Positions 52,890 to 62,708 of a DNA stretch of 64,000 nucleotides are shown here, piece after piece (the first letter of the stretch is position 1; each line of letters opens with the position of its first letter). The DNA is from Pseudomonas sp. GGS8 (GTDB lineage: Bacteria > Pseudomonadota > Gammaproteobacteria > Pseudomonadales > Pseudomonadaceae). The stretch spans positions 62,001 through 126,000 of the forward strand of contig NZ_JALJWF010000001.1 in NCBI RefSeq assembly GCF_024168645.1. The letters are read 5' to 3'. The notes below the pieces were generated by a model. The model saw nothing but the letters and a program-made list of their open reading frames with translations. It was not told the origin of the DNA and searched no databases. Position numbers and translations under genes: made by a program.

Positions 52890-53900
52890 CTAAGGCAACA
52901 AATCTTCCAGGCGCCCATGAAGACGTTCCGGCAAATTTTCCTGAATCTCGATCAAGGCGCGCTGAATTGCACTCTGGAAGCCCTGAACCCCCGCCGAACC
53001 GTGACTTTTCACAACAATTCCCTGCAAACCGAGGAAACTTGCGCCGTTATGGCGCGCCGGTGCCAGCTCGGCCTGCAAGCGTTTCATCAGCGGCAGCGCC
53101 AGTGCACCCACCAGCTTCGACGCGAAATTTTTCTTGAACTGGGCTTCGATCCGCCCGGCAATCATGGTCGCCAGGCCTTCGCTGGACTTGAGTAGGATAT
53201 TGCCCACAAAGCCGTCACACACCACCACATCCGCCTCGCCACGGTACAAACCGTCACCTTCGACAAACCCGATGTAATTCAGGCCACGCGCATTTTGCAG
53301 CAGGGTCGCCGCCAGCTTGACCTGCTGATTACCCTTGATGTCTTCGGTGCCGATATTCAGCAACGCGACCCGTGGACGAACGACACCCAAAGCTTGCGCC
53401 GCCACTGAACCCATCACCGCGAACTGCAACAGATGCTCGGCACTGCAATCGACATTGGCGCCCAGATCGAGCAACTGGCAAAAACCTTTCTCGGTCGGAA
53501 TGGCGGCGACCATGGCCGGCCGATCGATCCCCGGCAAGGTTTTGAGCACAAACCGCGACAACGCCATCAGCGCACCGGTATTGCCGGCACTGACGCACGC
53601 CTGGACCTTGCCATCACGCAACAACTCCAGCGCCACACGCATCGACGAATCAGGCTTGCCGCGCAGGGCCTGGGCAGGCTTTTCGTCCATGGTGATGACT
53701 TCGGACGCCGGCACAATCGACAGGCGCGAGCGATCCACAGCCGATTGGCCAGCGATCAATTCTTCAAGTAGGGAGGGTTGACCGACAAGGGTCAGGTGCA
53801 GCGAGGGCGTAGCTGACAGACAAGCAAGGCTGGCCTGAACAATGCTGCGGGGACCGAAGTCCCCGCCCATTGCGTCAATCGCGATGACTTGAGCGGACAA
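52890..53900 (-). CDS. plsX: Phosphate acyltransferase
   Basis: This 336-residue enzyme makes acyl-phosphate from acyl-ACP for phospholipid synthesis. Conserved segments are [38 protein letters not shown] and [17 protein letters not shown]. Three bp after rpmF. fabH, which follows plsX in E. coli, is absent. Confidence 0.97.
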   Translation of the reverse strand: MSAQVIAIDAMGGDFGPRSIVQASLACLSATPSLHLTLVGQPSLLEELIAGQSAVDRSRLSIVPASEVITMDEKPAQALRGKPDSSMRVALELLRDGKVQACVSAGNTGALMALSRFVLKTLPGIDRPAMVAAIPTEKGFCQLLDLGANVDCSAEHLLQFAVMGSVAAQALGVVRPRVALLNIGTEDIKGNQQVKLAATLLQNARGLNYIGFVEGDGLYRGEADVVVCDGFVGNILLKSSEGLATMIAGRIEAQFKKNFASKLVGALALPLMKRLQAELAPARHNGASFLGLQGIVVKSHGSAGVQGFQSAIQRALIEIQENLPERLHGRLEDLLP

Positions 53901-53903
53901 GGA

Positions 53904-54086
53904 TTACTCGTCAGCGCCCTTGTCGATCACTTTACGGCCACGGTATACGCCTTCTGGCGATACGTGGTGACGCAGGTGAACTTCACCGGTGGTTTTTTCT
54001 ACAGACAGAGTGCTAGCCTCGAGAGCATCGTGCGAACGACGCATGTCACGGGCAGAGCGGGATTTTTTGTTCTGCTGAACAGCCAT
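53904..54086 (-). CDS. rpmF: 50S ribosomal protein L32
   Basis: This 60-residue protein begins [20 protein letters not shown] and contains [18 protein letters not shown]. The Cys pairs that form a zinc ribbon in some L32 proteins are absent. It lies 13 bp downstream of the yceD-type gene. Confidence 0.97.
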
Positions 54087-54099
54087 AATTGATTAACTC

Positions 54100-54627
54100 C
54101 TAAACGTTTGGGTCACGCTTTAACTGCGCCAATACACTGAACGGGTTGGACCGCGTTACCTCGTCCTCGCTCGGTTCGGGCTCATCTGCTCCCGCCGGCT
54201 GCTGGCATTCTTCCGGATGATGAGCAGGCACAATGGGCAAGGCGAGCAGAAGCTCCTCCTCGATCAGTGACTGCAGATCCAATGGATCTTCGCCCAGTTC
54301 CAGCACGTCATAACCTTTCGGCAACGACTGGGTATTCGCACCCTCCTTCACCACAGCATAACTGCATTCGCTATGGATCGGCAGGGTGACCAGCTCAAGA
54401 CAACGCTGGCAAACCATTTTGACTTCGGTGTCGATAAAGCTGTGGATTACCACAGACTTACGTTCATCTCGTTCAAAAACGAATTTAGCCTGCACCGTAC
54501 CGACACTGTCGGAAAGCGGGTCGCAGAGTCTCTCCAAATCGGCCAGCAGCATTTCACCTTGAAGGGTGGTGCCACGGTCAGCCAATTTGCGCGGGTCAAC
54601 GTGAGGTGGAATCGGGTCATTCAACAT
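54100..54627 (-). CDS. yceD: YceD family protein (DUF177), 23S rRNA accumulation protein
   Basis: This 175-residue protein is of the DUF177 family, needed for 23S rRNA accumulation in E. coli. Conserved CxxC in VKMVCQRCLELVTLPIHSE and the later EEELLLALPIVPAHHPEEC. First gene of the rpmF-plsX-fab operon. Its promoter lies so close that the mRNA is predicted nearly leaderless. Confidence 0.92.
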   Translation of the reverse strand: MLNDPIPPHVDPRKLADRGTTLQGEMLLADLERLCDPLSDSVGTVQAKFVFERDERKSVVIHSFIDTEVKMVCQRCLELVTLPIHSECSYAVVKEGANTQSLPKGYDVLELGEDPLDLQSLIEEELLLALPIVPAHHPEECQQPAGADEPEPSEDEVTRSNPFSVLAQLKRDPNV

Positions 54628-54636
54628 AGGCGCAGC

Positions 54637-54664
54637 ATTATAGGGATGCCCCCGGCCATGTCAA
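54637..54664 (-). promoter_or_regulatory. Consensus sigma70 promoter of the yceD-rpmF-plsX-fab operon
   Basis: Minus-strand TTGACA (54659-54664), a 16-bp spacer, TATAAT (54637-54642). Only 9 bp separate the -10 from the yceD ATG, so transcription should begin 1-4 nt before the start codon. Confidence 0.8.
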
Positions 54665-54732
54665 AGGAAATTCAGCCCTGTCCGTCACTTGAGCCTGCGC
54701 TAGAATTCGCCCCCTGCCCTTTGGAGATGCGC

Positions 54733-55311
54733 ATGCTGCCTTTATTACTCGCTTCAAGCTCGGTTTATCGCCGGGAATTGTTGGCTCGCCTGCAGTTGCC
54801 GTTTACTTGCAGCTCGCCGGATATCGACGAAAGCCATCGCCCGGACGAGTCAGCCATCGAACTGGTAAAGCGCCTCGCCGAAGAAAAAGCCCGGGCACTT
54901 ACCGCCAGCCATCCCGCCCACCTGATCATCGGCTCAGACCAGGTCGCGGTACTAGGCCAGCGCATTATCGGCAAGCCACACAGCTTCGAAACGGCCCGCG
55001 AACAACTGCTGGCATCGAGCGGTGCCAGCGTGACGTTCCTCACCGGCCTGGCATTACTCAACAGTCAGACCGGCCACTGCCAGGTCGACTGCGTGTCGTT
55101 TACCGTGCACATGCGCACACTCGACGCAGCACGCATCGAACGCTACTTGCACGCCGAACAGCCCTACGACTGCGCTGGCAGCTTCAAGGCCGAAGGATTG
55201 GGGGTGAGCCTGTTTCAAAGCACTGAAGGCCCTGACGCCACCAGCCTGATCGGCCTGCCACTGATTCGCCTGGTTGACATGTTACTGGCTGAAGGCGTGC
55301 AGATCCCCTAA
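54733..55311 (+). CDS. Maf family nucleotide pyrophosphatase (YceF, m7GTP type)
   Basis: This 192-residue Maf/Ham1-fold nucleotide pyrophosphatase begins LLASSSVYRRELLARL, with the catalytic IGSDQVAVLGQRIIGKP and GVSLFQSTEGPDATSLIGLP. It probably hydrolyses 7-methyl-GTP. The ATG at 54733 is 6 nt after GGAG; the ATG at 54727 abuts that site and is rejected. Confidence 0.92.
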   Translation: MLPLLLASSSVYRRELLARLQLPFTCSSPDIDESHRPDESAIELVKRLAEEKARALTASHPAHLIIGSDQVAVLGQRIIGKPHSFETAREQLLASSGASVTFLTGLALLNSQTGHCQVDCVSFTVHMRTLDAARIERYLHAEQPYDCAGSFKAEGLGVSLFQSTEGPDATSLIGLPLIRLVDMLLAEGVQIP

Positions 55312-55336
55312 ACCGATCCATGTAGAGACTGCGCTC

Positions 55337-55370
55337 GCATAAAAAACCGGCCACACGGGCCGGTTTCGTT
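55337..55370. terminator. Bidirectional intrinsic terminator, maf / sppA
   Basis: AACCGGCC-ACAC-GGGCCGGTT hairpin with six A at the left, which gives a T-run for the minus-strand sppA transcript. Confidence 0.87.
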
Positions 55371-55384
55371 ATGCAGACAGGTAA

Positions 55385-56374
55385 TCAGCGCAATGCTGGC
55401 CCCTGGAAGCCCATCCACATCGCCAAATGCTCAGCCACGCTGGCACCGAGCTTTTTCGAGAAGCGATCAAACGGTGACTCCTCGATAGTAAAGTCCACCA
55501 TCTCTTTCTCGCCAATCACATCACGCGCCACCGAACTGGCACTGCCCAGACCATCAATCAAGCCCAACGGCAGCGCCTGCTCACCGGACCAGACCAGCCC
55601 GGAGAACAGTTCCGGATGCTCTTTATCCTTGAGACGGTCGCCACGCCCCTTCTTGACGCTACTGATGAACTGCTGATGCGTGGTATCGAGCACACCCTGC
55701 CAGAACTGAGTTTCCTCAGGCTTCTGCGGCTGGAACGGATCGAGGAATGATTTGTGCTCGCCGGAGGTATAGGTACGACGCTCGACACCCAACTTTTCCA
55801 TGGTGCCAACAAAACCGTAGCCCGCCGCTGTCACACCGATGGAACCCACCAGGCTAGCCTTATCGGCATAAATCTGATCCGCCGCACTGGCAATGTAATA
55901 GGCACCGGAAGCCCCCAGATCCGAGATCACCGCATAAACCTTGGTATCCGGATGCAGGCCGCGCAAACGACGGATCTCGTCGTAGACATACCCCGACTGC
56001 ACCGGACTGCCGCCCGGACTGTTGATCCGCAGAATCACACCCTTGACCTTCTTGTCCTCGAAGGCTGCACGCAGACTGCCGACGATATTGTCAGCACTGG
56101 CGGGCTCTTTCTCGGCAATCATGCCGGTTATATCGATCAGCGCCGTGTAACCGGAACCGCGCGTGGCGCTTTTTTCCATATCCATCAGCGGCGAGAACAA
56201 GAACAACGCAAGCATCACATACACAAAGGTCAGCAGCTTGAAGAAAATCCCCCAGCGACGGGACCGACGATGCTCCTGCACGCTGGCCAGCAGGGTCTTT
56301 TCCAGTAGCTTCCAGCTTCTCTCGTCACCGCTCTCTGCGCTCGCCTTGGCGGGCGCTTTCCATTCGTCGGTCAT
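55385..56374 (-). CDS. sppA: Signal peptide peptidase SppA (S49)
   Basis: This 329-residue inner-membrane serine protease has one N-terminal transmembrane helix (about residues 42-62, GIFFKLLTFVYVMLALFLF). The S49 motifs are VILRINSPGGSPVQSGYVYD and the nucleophile-bearing DLGASGAYYIASAADQIYAD with GSIGV. It is the short, single-domain type and degrades cleaved signal peptides. Confidence 0.93.
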   Translation of the reverse strand: MTDEWKAPAKASAESGDERSWKLLEKTLLASVQEHRRSRRWGIFFKLLTFVYVMLALFLFSPLMDMEKSATRGSGYTALIDITGMIAEKEPASADNIVGSLRAAFEDKKVKGVILRINSPGGSPVQSGYVYDEIRRLRGLHPDTKVYAVISDLGASGAYYIASAADQIYADKASLVGSIGVTAAGYGFVGTMEKLGVERRTYTSGEHKSFLDPFQPQKPEETQFWQGVLDTTHQQFISSVKKGRGDRLKDKEHPELFSGLVWSGEQALPLGLIDGLGSASSVARDVIGEKEMVDFTIEESPFDRFSKKLGASVAEHLAMWMGFQGPALR

Positions 56375-56398
56375 GACACTTACCCCTGCAAAAAACCG

Positions 56399-57061
56399 TT
56401 ATGCCCGCTGACTCAGCCAGGAGCGCAATTCTGAAAAACGATCAATGGACAGTCGCGGCTCGAACTGCTGCAACGCCTCAATCGATTGAGCACCATAGCT
56501 GACCGCCACCGAATCCATGCCGGCGTTGCGCGCCATCTGCAGATCGAAGGACGAGTCCCCGACCATCAGCGCCTGCTCCGGGCGGACCTCGCAATGGGCG
56601 AGGATTTGCTCGAGCATCAATGGATGAGGCTTGCTGGCCGTTTCATCGGCCGCACGGGTGACATCAAAATATTCTTCCCAACCGTGAGCCTTCAGCACCC
56701 GATCCAGCCCGCGTCGGGCCTTGCCGGTGGCAACCGCCAGGTGATAGCCGTCAGCGCGAAACGCTTCCATCGATTCGAGCACGCCCTCGAACAACGGCGA
56801 AGGTACGGCCTCCGCCGCAATATAGTGTTCCGCATAATAATCACGGAACGCTATCAGCTCGCCATCACCGATCTCGGGATACAAGGTGCGAATTGCTTCC
56901 GGCAACCCAAGACCGATAATGCCTTTGACCGCAAAATCATCGCGCAACTGGAAGCCGGAGCGCCTGGACGCTACGTGCATCGCCTCGACAATCCGACCAA
57001 TGGAGTCTGCGAGCGTACCGTCCCAATCGAAAATCAGTAGCTTGTAATCAGATGGGCGCAC
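56399..57061 (-). CDS. HAD-IA family hydrolase (phosphoglycolate phosphatase-like)
   Basis: This 220-residue HAD phosphatase has [20 protein letters not shown] (motif I, nucleophile Asp), [10 protein letters not shown] (motif II), [11 protein letters not shown] (motif III Lys) and [17 protein letters not shown] (motif IV). Substrate not established. Its start overlaps the end of rluC by 14 bp, so it is co-transcribed with rluC. Confidence 0.92.
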   Translation of the reverse strand: MRPSDYKLLIFDWDGTLADSIGRIVEAMHVASRRSGFQLRDDFAVKGIIGLGLPEAIRTLYPEIGDGELIAFRDYYAEHYIAAEAVPSPLFEGVLESMEAFRADGYHLAVATGKARRGLDRVLKAHGWEEYFDVTRAADETASKPHPLMLEQILAHCEVRPEQALMVGDSSFDLQMARNAGMDSVAVSYGAQSIEALQQFEPRLSIDRFSELRSWLSQRA

Positions 57062-58007
57062 TCAATCGCTCCACGGTTTTGGCCCACATCTCGTCGACCG
57101 GCGCCTGCAATTTCAGCTCACCGCCGTCGGGTAGCGGCACGGTCAGCATGTAGGCATGCAGGAAAAGACGTTTACCACCCAGGTCACGAATCTCTTTGCT
57201 GAAATCTTCATCGCCGTACTTGGTGTCGCCGGCAATGCAATGCCCGGCATGCAAAGTATGGACGCGAATCTGGTGGGTGCGACCTGTGATCGGCTTGGCT
57301 TCGACCATGGTTGCAAAGTCACCGAAGCGACGCAGCACCTTGAACACGGTCAGGGCTTCCTTGCCTTCTTCGTCGACTTCAACCATCCGCTCGCCGGAGC
57401 GCAGATTGCTCTTTTGCAAGGGCGCACGGACTTGCTTGATCGAGGTCGCCCAGTTGCCACGCACCAGCGCCATATAGCGTTTGTCGACACCATCACCGCG
57501 CAATGCGGCGTGCAAGTGACGCAACATGCTGCGCTTTTTGGCGATCATCAGCAGACCGGACGTGTCCCGGTCGAGGCGGTGAACCAACTCAAGCTCTTTT
57601 GCATCAGGACGTAACTGACGAAAGGCTTCGATGACGCCGTAATTCAAGCCGCTGCCGCCGTGAACCGCGATGCCAGCGGGCTTGTTGATCACGATCAGCG
57701 CCTTGTCTTCGTAGACAATCGAAGCTTCGAGCCGCTGCAGCAGACCCTGGGCCAGTGGCACGGGCTCGTCGCGTTCAGGCACGCGCACCGGCGGCACGCG
57801 CACGATATCGCCCGCCTGCAGCTTGTATTCGGGCTTGATCCGACCTTTGTTCACCCGCACTTCGCCTTTACGCAAAATGCGGTAAATCAAGGTCTTGGGC
57901 ACGCCTTTAAGCCGAGCGAGAAGGAAGTTATCAATACGTTGGCCGGCATATTCCGGCGAGACCTCAAGCAGTTGTACGCCTGGGGTCGAGGGGGCAGTAG
58001 TCGTCAT
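57048..58007 (-). CDS. rluC: Ribosomal large subunit pseudouridine synthase C
   Basis: This 319-residue enzyme has an N-terminal S4 RNA-binding domain ([40 protein letters not shown]) and the RluA-type catalytic domain with the active Asp in [19 protein letters not shown]. It modifies U955/2504/2580 of 23S rRNA in E. coli. Divergent from rne. Confidence 0.94.
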   Translation of the reverse strand: MTTTAPSTPGVQLLEVSPEYAGQRIDNFLLARLKGVPKTLIYRILRKGEVRVNKGRIKPEYKLQAGDIVRVPPVRVPERDEPVPLAQGLLQRLEASIVYEDKALIVINKPAGIAVHGGSGLNYGVIEAFRQLRPDAKELELVHRLDRDTSGLLMIAKKRSMLRHLHAALRGDGVDKRYMALVRGNWATSIKQVRAPLQKSNLRSGERMVEVDEEGKEALTVFKVLRRFGDFATMVEAKPITGRTHQIRVHTLHAGHCIAGDTKYGDEDFSKEIRDLGGKRLFLHAYMLTVPLPDGGELKLQAPVDEMWAKTVERLSAPI

Positions 58008-58707
58008 GGCGCGGATGATAACAATTTTTTATGGAATTGAAGCACTTAATCATTGCTGCTATAGTCGCGAACGCCGCCAAAAGTGGCCTGGACAGCGGAC
58101 TAACGGTCAAAAACCGGCCCTGACCAACGCAATTCACGAGGACGAGAGGCCGTCCTACGGGGCTTTCGCTACGTAACGGCAGAGTTTTCAGTTGTAACAA
58201 GCGCAGGTGACATAAGGCCTGAATCATGCCGCAAAGCAGAGTTTTCACTCGCCTTCCGAGCAAATATTCACGGCCAGTTCACAAAGTGCAGTCAGCTGCG
58301 AACGACCCCGAGCGAACGCTTCGGAAACACCGCCTAAATTAGCCATGATGCGTGACCTCCCCTTTCGGAGCTCACGGTAAATGCCAACCCGCTGCGGATT
58401 CTGCGCGCGGCAGCACCCGAATTATCAGGGATACGTGTAGGGTGGAGATGCACAACCGCTGGACTGTGTAGCAATAGGCTTTATCAAGACGCTTCATCTC
58501 GTCCACAGCCGCCGGTTGATTCCTCCTCCTGACTGAGTGCTTAAGTAGCCACAGCAAGCAGGACGCGTACGTCGCGATACCGGCCCAATTGGTCGGACAT
58601 CGCTGGACACGGGAATGGCCAACCACTCCCGACGCACCTGACACCGACCATGAGAAGTCGTGTGTGCCGAACGCCGTTTCCGGCAGCCCGGAAACCGACG
58701 GTACTAC
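58008..58707 (+). promoter_or_regulatory. rne control region with long 5' leader
   Basis: 700 bp with no credible gene. A sigma70 promoter lies at 58037-58065 (TTGAAG, 17-bp spacer, TATAGT), predicting a leader of about 635 nt. Just before the start codon a hairpin CCGTTTCCGG-CAGC-CCGGAAACCG (58674-58697) leaves only a weak ribosome binding site. Long structured leaders let RNase E control its own mRNA; a conserved rne-leader motif (rne-II) is known from Pseudomonadales, from memory. Confidence 0.7.
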
Positions 58708-61700
58708 ATGAAAAGAATGCTGATTAACGCGACTCAACCCGAAGAGTTGCGTGTTGCACTGGTAGATGGCCAACGCCTCTACGACCTGGACATCGAATCC
58801 GGTGCACGCGAGCAGAAGAAGGCCAACATCTATAAAGGCCGGATTACTCGCATCGAACCAAGCCTTGAGGCTGCCTTTGTCGATTTCGGCTCTGAGCGCC
58901 ACGGCTTCCTGCCCCTCAAAGAAATCTCCCGCGAATACTTCAAGAAAGCCCCCGAAGGCCGCGTCAACATCAAGGACGTCCTGAGCGAAGGCCAGGAAGT
59001 CATCGTTCAGGTGGAAAAAGAAGAACGTGGCAACAAGGGCGCCGCCCTGACCACTTTCATCAGCCTGGCCGGTCGTTACCTGGTCCTGATGCCGAACAAC
59101 CCGCGCGCCGGCGGTATCTCCCGCCGCATCGAAGGCGAAGAGCGCAATGAACTGCGTGAAGCGCTGAACGGTCTGGTTGCCCCGGCCGACATGGGTCTGA
59201 TCGTTCGCACTGCCGGCCTTGGCCGCAGCAGCGAAGAAATGCAGTGGGACCTCGACTACCTGCTGCAACTCTGGACCGCCATCAAAGAAGCCTCGCTGGA
59301 CCGCGCCGCGCCGTTCCTGATCTACCAGGAAAGCAACGTGATCATCCGCGCCATCCGCGATTACCTGCGCCAGGACATCGGCGAAGTGCTGATCGACAGC
59401 GTTGAAGCCCAGGACGAAGCCCTGACCTTCATTCGCCAGGTGATGCCGCAGTACGCCAGCAAGATCAAGCTGTATGAAGACAGCGTTCCGCTGTTCAACC
59501 GCTTCCAGATCGAAAGCCAGATCGAAACCGCCTTCCAGCGCGTCGTCGAACTGCCTTCCGGCGGCTCCATCGTTATCGATCCGACCGAAGCTCTGGTGTC
59601 CATCGACATCAACTCGGCGCGCGCCACCAAAGGCAGCGACATCGAAGAAACCGCTCTGCAGACCAACCTTGAAGCTGCTGAAGAAATCGCTCGTCAGTTG
59701 CGCTTGCGCGACATCGGCGGCCTGATCGTCATCGACTTCATCGACATGACCCCTGCCAAGAACCAGCGCGCCGTGGAAGAGAAAGTCCGCGAATGCCTGG
59801 AAGCCGACCGCGCCCGCGTGCAAGTCGGTCGCATCTCGCGCTTCGGCCTGCTGGAAATGTCCCGTCAGCGCCTGCGTCCATCGCTCGGCGAAAGCAGCGG
59901 CATCGTTTGCCCGCGTTGCAACGGCACCGGTATCATCCGTGACGTTGAATCGTTGTCGCTGGCGATCCTGCGCCTGATCGAAGAAGAAGCCCTGAAAGAC
60001 CGTACCGCCGAAGTTCGCGCACAAGTGCCGATCCCGGTGGCTGCGTTCCTGCTCAACGAAAAACGTAACTCGATCACCAAGATCGAACTGCGCACCCGCG
60101 CCCGCATCGTCATTCTGCCGAACGATCACCTCGAAACGCCGCACTTCGAAGTTCAGCGTCTGCGCGATGACAGCCCGGAAGCCAGCATCAACCAGTCCAG
60201 CTACGAAATCGCTGCTGCCGCTGCCGAAGTCGAAGAAGTCCAGCCAGCCGCTGCGACCCGCACCCTGGTTCGCCAGGAAGCCGCGGTCAAGACTGCACCG
60301 GCCCGCGCCAACGCTCCGGTTCCGACCGAAGTCGTCACCGCTCCAGTGGCGGCACCGGTCGCCGCGCCAGAACCAAGCCTGTTCAAGGGCCTGGTGAAGT
60401 CGCTGATCAGTCTGTTCGCGACCAAGGAAGAACCTGCTGCTCCGGTTGTGGTTGAAAAACCAGCGACCACCGAGCGCCCAGCCCGCAACGAAGAACGTCG
60501 CAACGGTCGTCAACAGAGCCGCAACCGTAACGGTCGCCGCGATGAAGAGCGCAAGCCTCGTGAGGAACGTGCACCGCGTGAAGAGCGCGCACCACGCGAA
60601 GAGCGTCAACCACGCGAAGCCCGTGAAGAAACGCCTGCAGTAGTAGCCCGCGAAGAGCGCGCACCACGCGCCCCTCGTGAAGAACGTGCACCGCGCGCAC
60701 CGCGTGAAGATCGCAAGCCACGTGGCGAGCGTGAAGAACGTCCGGTTCGTGAACTGCGCGAGCCTCTGGATGCCGCTCCGGCCGCCGCCGCCGCCACCGC
60801 CACCGCCACCGCCACCGCTGAAGAGCGTCCGGCCCGTCAGCCACGCGAAGAACGCGCTCCACGCCCACCGCGTGAAGAACGTCAACCACGCACCGAGCAA
60901 GCCGCTGCCGCCGTTGCCGAAGAAGAGCTGCCAACCAACGAAGAGCAACTGCAGGAAGACGGTCAGGAAGTCGCCGAAGGCGATCGTCCACGCCGCCGCT
61001 CCCGTGGCCAGCGTCGTCGCAGCAACCGTCGTGAGCGTCAGCGCGATGCCAACGGCAATGTGATCGAAGGTTCGGAAGAATCCGAATCGGCTGAAAACGC
61101 CGAAGCGCCAAGCGCCGCCGATCTGGCCGCCGGCCTGGCGGTTACCGCTGCCGTTGCCAGCTCCGTGATCAGCGCACCTGCAGAAGCACAAGCCAATGAG
61201 CAAGCCGAACGCGCTACCGCCGCCACGCTGGAAACTGCTCCAGTTGAAGCGCCAGTGGTTGAAGCGACCACGCCGGTAGAAGTCATCGCCGCTCCGGAAA
61301 TCGAAGTGGCACCGGTTCGTGAAGCACAGCCTGAAGTTGAAGCTGCCGCTGAACCGGCCGTTGCTGCTGAGCCTGTGGTTGAAGCGCCAGTAGCTGAACC
61401 GGTACGTGAAGTTCGCGAAGTTCGTGAAGAACAAACCACGTTCAACTGGGTTGCCGAGCCACCTGTAGCGGTCGAAGCTCCAGCGCCAGTCGCTGAAGCC
61501 CCGATTGCTGAAACCCCAGTTGCTAAAACCACGGTCTCCGAGCCAGTGGTTGCGGCTGCCGAGCCTGCTCCGGTGGTTGAAGCACCAGTGGTTGCAGAAG
61601 CAGCTCCAGTGGTCGAAGCCGCCCCTGTCAGCGCCCTGACCCCAAGCGGTCGTGCGCCGAACGACCCGCGTGAAGTACGTCGTCGCAAGCGTGAAGCCGA

Positions 61701-61926
61701 GCGTCTGCAGAAGGAAGCCGAACTGGCTGCCGCTGCTGCTCCGGCCGCTGCCGAGCCAGCACCGGTTGTTGCTGAAGTCGTCGAGGCAGCCCCTGCCCCG
61801 ACTGCTGAAGTCGCTGCCGAACCGGTTGAATCCGTGATCGACGAAGCGCCACGCTCCGTTCAGGAAGCGGTAGAGCAACACGAACAAGCCCTGGAAAAAG
61901 AACACGAGCCTAAACCCCTCGCCTGA
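58708..61926 (+). CDS. rne: Ribonuclease E
   Basis: This 1072-residue endonuclease is the core of the RNA degradosome. N-terminal catalytic half (about 1-510): [21 protein letters not shown]1 domain ([20 protein letters not shown]), the DNase I-like site with catalytic Asp ([20 protein letters not shown]), and the zinc-link CPRCNGTG. The C-terminal half is disordered: Arg/Glu repeats of the unit APREER (about 615-740) for RNA binding, an Ala/Thr run, then Ala/Pro/Val/Glu-rich sequence. The ATG at 58708 follows the leader hairpin; an upstream in-frame ATG at 58660 lies within it. Confidence 0.96.
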   Translation: MKRMLINATQPEELRVALVDGQRLYDLDIESGAREQKKANIYKGRITRIEPSLEAAFVDFGSERHGFLPLKEISREYFKKAPEGRVNIKDVLSEGQEVIVQVEKEERGNKGAALTTFISLAGRYLVLMPNNPRAGGISRRIEGEERNELREALNGLVAPADMGLIVRTAGLGRSSEEMQWDLDYLLQLWTAIKEASLDRAAPFLIYQESNVIIRAIRDYLRQDIGEVLIDSVEAQDEALTFIRQVMPQYASKIKLYEDSVPLFNRFQIESQIETAFQRVVELPSGGSIVIDPTEALVSIDINSARATKGSDIEETALQTNLEAAEEIARQLRLRDIGGLIVIDFIDMTPAKNQRAVEEKVRECLEADRARVQVGRISRFGLLEMSRQRLRPSLGESSGIVCPRCNGTGIIRDVESLSLAILRLIEEEALKDRTAEVRAQVPIPVAAFLLNEKRNSITKIELRTRARIVILPNDHLETPHFEVQRLRDDSPEASINQSSYEIAAAAAEVEEVQPAAATRTLVRQEAAVKTAPARANAPVPTEVVTAPVAAPVAAPEPSLFKGLVKSLISLFATKEEPAAPVVVEKPATTERPARNEERRNGRQQSRNRNGRRDEERKPREERAPREERAPREERQPREAREETPAVVAREERAPRAPREERAPRAPREDRKPRGEREERPVRELREPLDAAPAAAAATATATATAEERPARQPREERAPRPPREERQPRTEQAAAAVAEEELPTNEEQLQEDGQEVAEGDRPRRRSRGQRRRSNRRERQRDANGNVIEGSEESESAENAEAPSAADLAAGLAVTAAVASSVISAPAEAQANEQAERATAATLETAPVEAPVVEATTPVEVIAAPEIEVAPVREAQPEVEAAAEPAVAAEPVVEAPVAEPVREVREVREEQTTFNWVAEPPVAVEAPAPVAEAPIAETPVAKTTVSEPVVAAAEPAPVVEAPVVAEAAPVVEAAPVSALTPSGRAPNDPREVRRRKREAERLQKEAELAAAAAPAAAEPAPVVAEVVEAAPAPTAEVAAEPVESVIDEAPRSVQEAVEQHEQALEKEHEPKPLA

Positions 61927-61939
61927 TTCCATCGGCCAC

Positions 61940-61978
61940 TAAAAAGCCCCGCCTGGTGATCCAGGCGGGGCTTTTTTA
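61940..61978 (+). terminator. Intrinsic terminator of rne
   Basis: AAGCCCCGCCTGG-TGAT-CCAGGCGGGGCTT hairpin followed by TTTTT. Confidence 0.92.
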
Positions 61979-62013
61979 TGTCCGTTGTATCGCAGGAAAA
62001 CCGCGTTACCGTT

Positions 62014-62107
62014 CATCGCGGGCAAGCCACGCTCCCACAGGTTTTGCGTCGAGCATGTTTCTCCTGAATGACACAGGACCTGTGGGAGCGTGGCTTGCCC
62101 GCGATGG
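62014..62107. repeat. REPIN, class A
   Basis: CATCGCGGGCAAGCCACGCT and inverted AGCGTGGCTTGCCCGCGATG around about 40 bp, between convergent rne and the mocA-like gene. Confidence 0.92.
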
Positions 62108-62114
62108 CGGTGTA

Positions 62115-62708
62115 TCAGGCGAAGACCAACCCCTCTGGGGTATCCACATCCCACAACACCCCAGGATCCGCCACCGCCACCTCGACCACCCTCGCCTGCG
62201 CGAACAGCGACCTGGCGCCGTGATCGCCGGTCAGCGCCATCAAGCCCGGGCCGAAGCTTCGCCCGAACCCCACCGGATGCCCATATTGCCCCTCATGCAC
62301 CGGCACACTGATGGCGTCATCCGCAATGGCCGCGACAACCTGTTCAATGCTCGACGGCAGAATAAACGGCATATCCCCCAGCATGATCAGCCAGCCATCG
62401 AGGTGCGAACAGGCCGCCACACCCGCCGCAATGCTGTCGCCCAGGCCGGTCGACTCGATCCGCACAATCTCGCAACCATAGGCCTGCGCCATGCGAATCA
62501 CCTGCGGACGGTCCGCCGTGGTCACCAGCACGCGCTTCTCAAGCGCGGCCGGTAGATTCACCAGCACTTGTTCGATCATTGAGTGCACGGTGATGCCATC
62601 ACGGCCGGTGCAGTCCACCAGCAACTTGTCCTTATCGTCACCTGCTACCTGTCGAAACCGACTGCCCTGCCCTGCGGCCAGAACGATAACGCCGATGGAA
62701 TCGCTCAT
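62115..62708 (-). CDS. Molybdenum cofactor nucleotidyltransferase-like protein (MocA type)
   Basis: This 197-residue NTP-transferase fold protein has VIVLAAGQGSRFRQVAGDDKDKLL (nucleotide-binding loop), GWLIMLGDMPFILP (metal Asp) and GYGHPVGF-like QYGHPVGFGR. MocA/GlmU-like members attach CMP to molybdopterin for xanthine-dehydrogenase-type enzymes. Overlaps xdhC-like by 4 bp and acts with it on the neighbouring hydroxylase. Confidence 0.88.
   Translation of the reverse strand: MSDSIGVIVLAAGQGSRFRQVAGDDKDKLLVDCTGRDGITVHSMIEQVLVNLPAALEKRVLVTTADRPQVIRMAQAYGCEIVRIESTGLGDSIAAGVAACSHLDGWLIMLGDMPFILPSSIEQVVAAIADDAISVPVHEGQYGHPVGFGRSFGPGLMALTGDHGARSLFAQARVVEVAVADPGVLWDVDTPEGLVFA

Noticed and set aside
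58372..61932. 1186-residue open frame on the minus strand opposite rne
   Set aside because: It is a frame shadow of rne caused by GC-rich codon use; the product is a low-complexity Gly/Trp/Phe/Arg string, and the plus strand carries unmistakable RNase E motifs.
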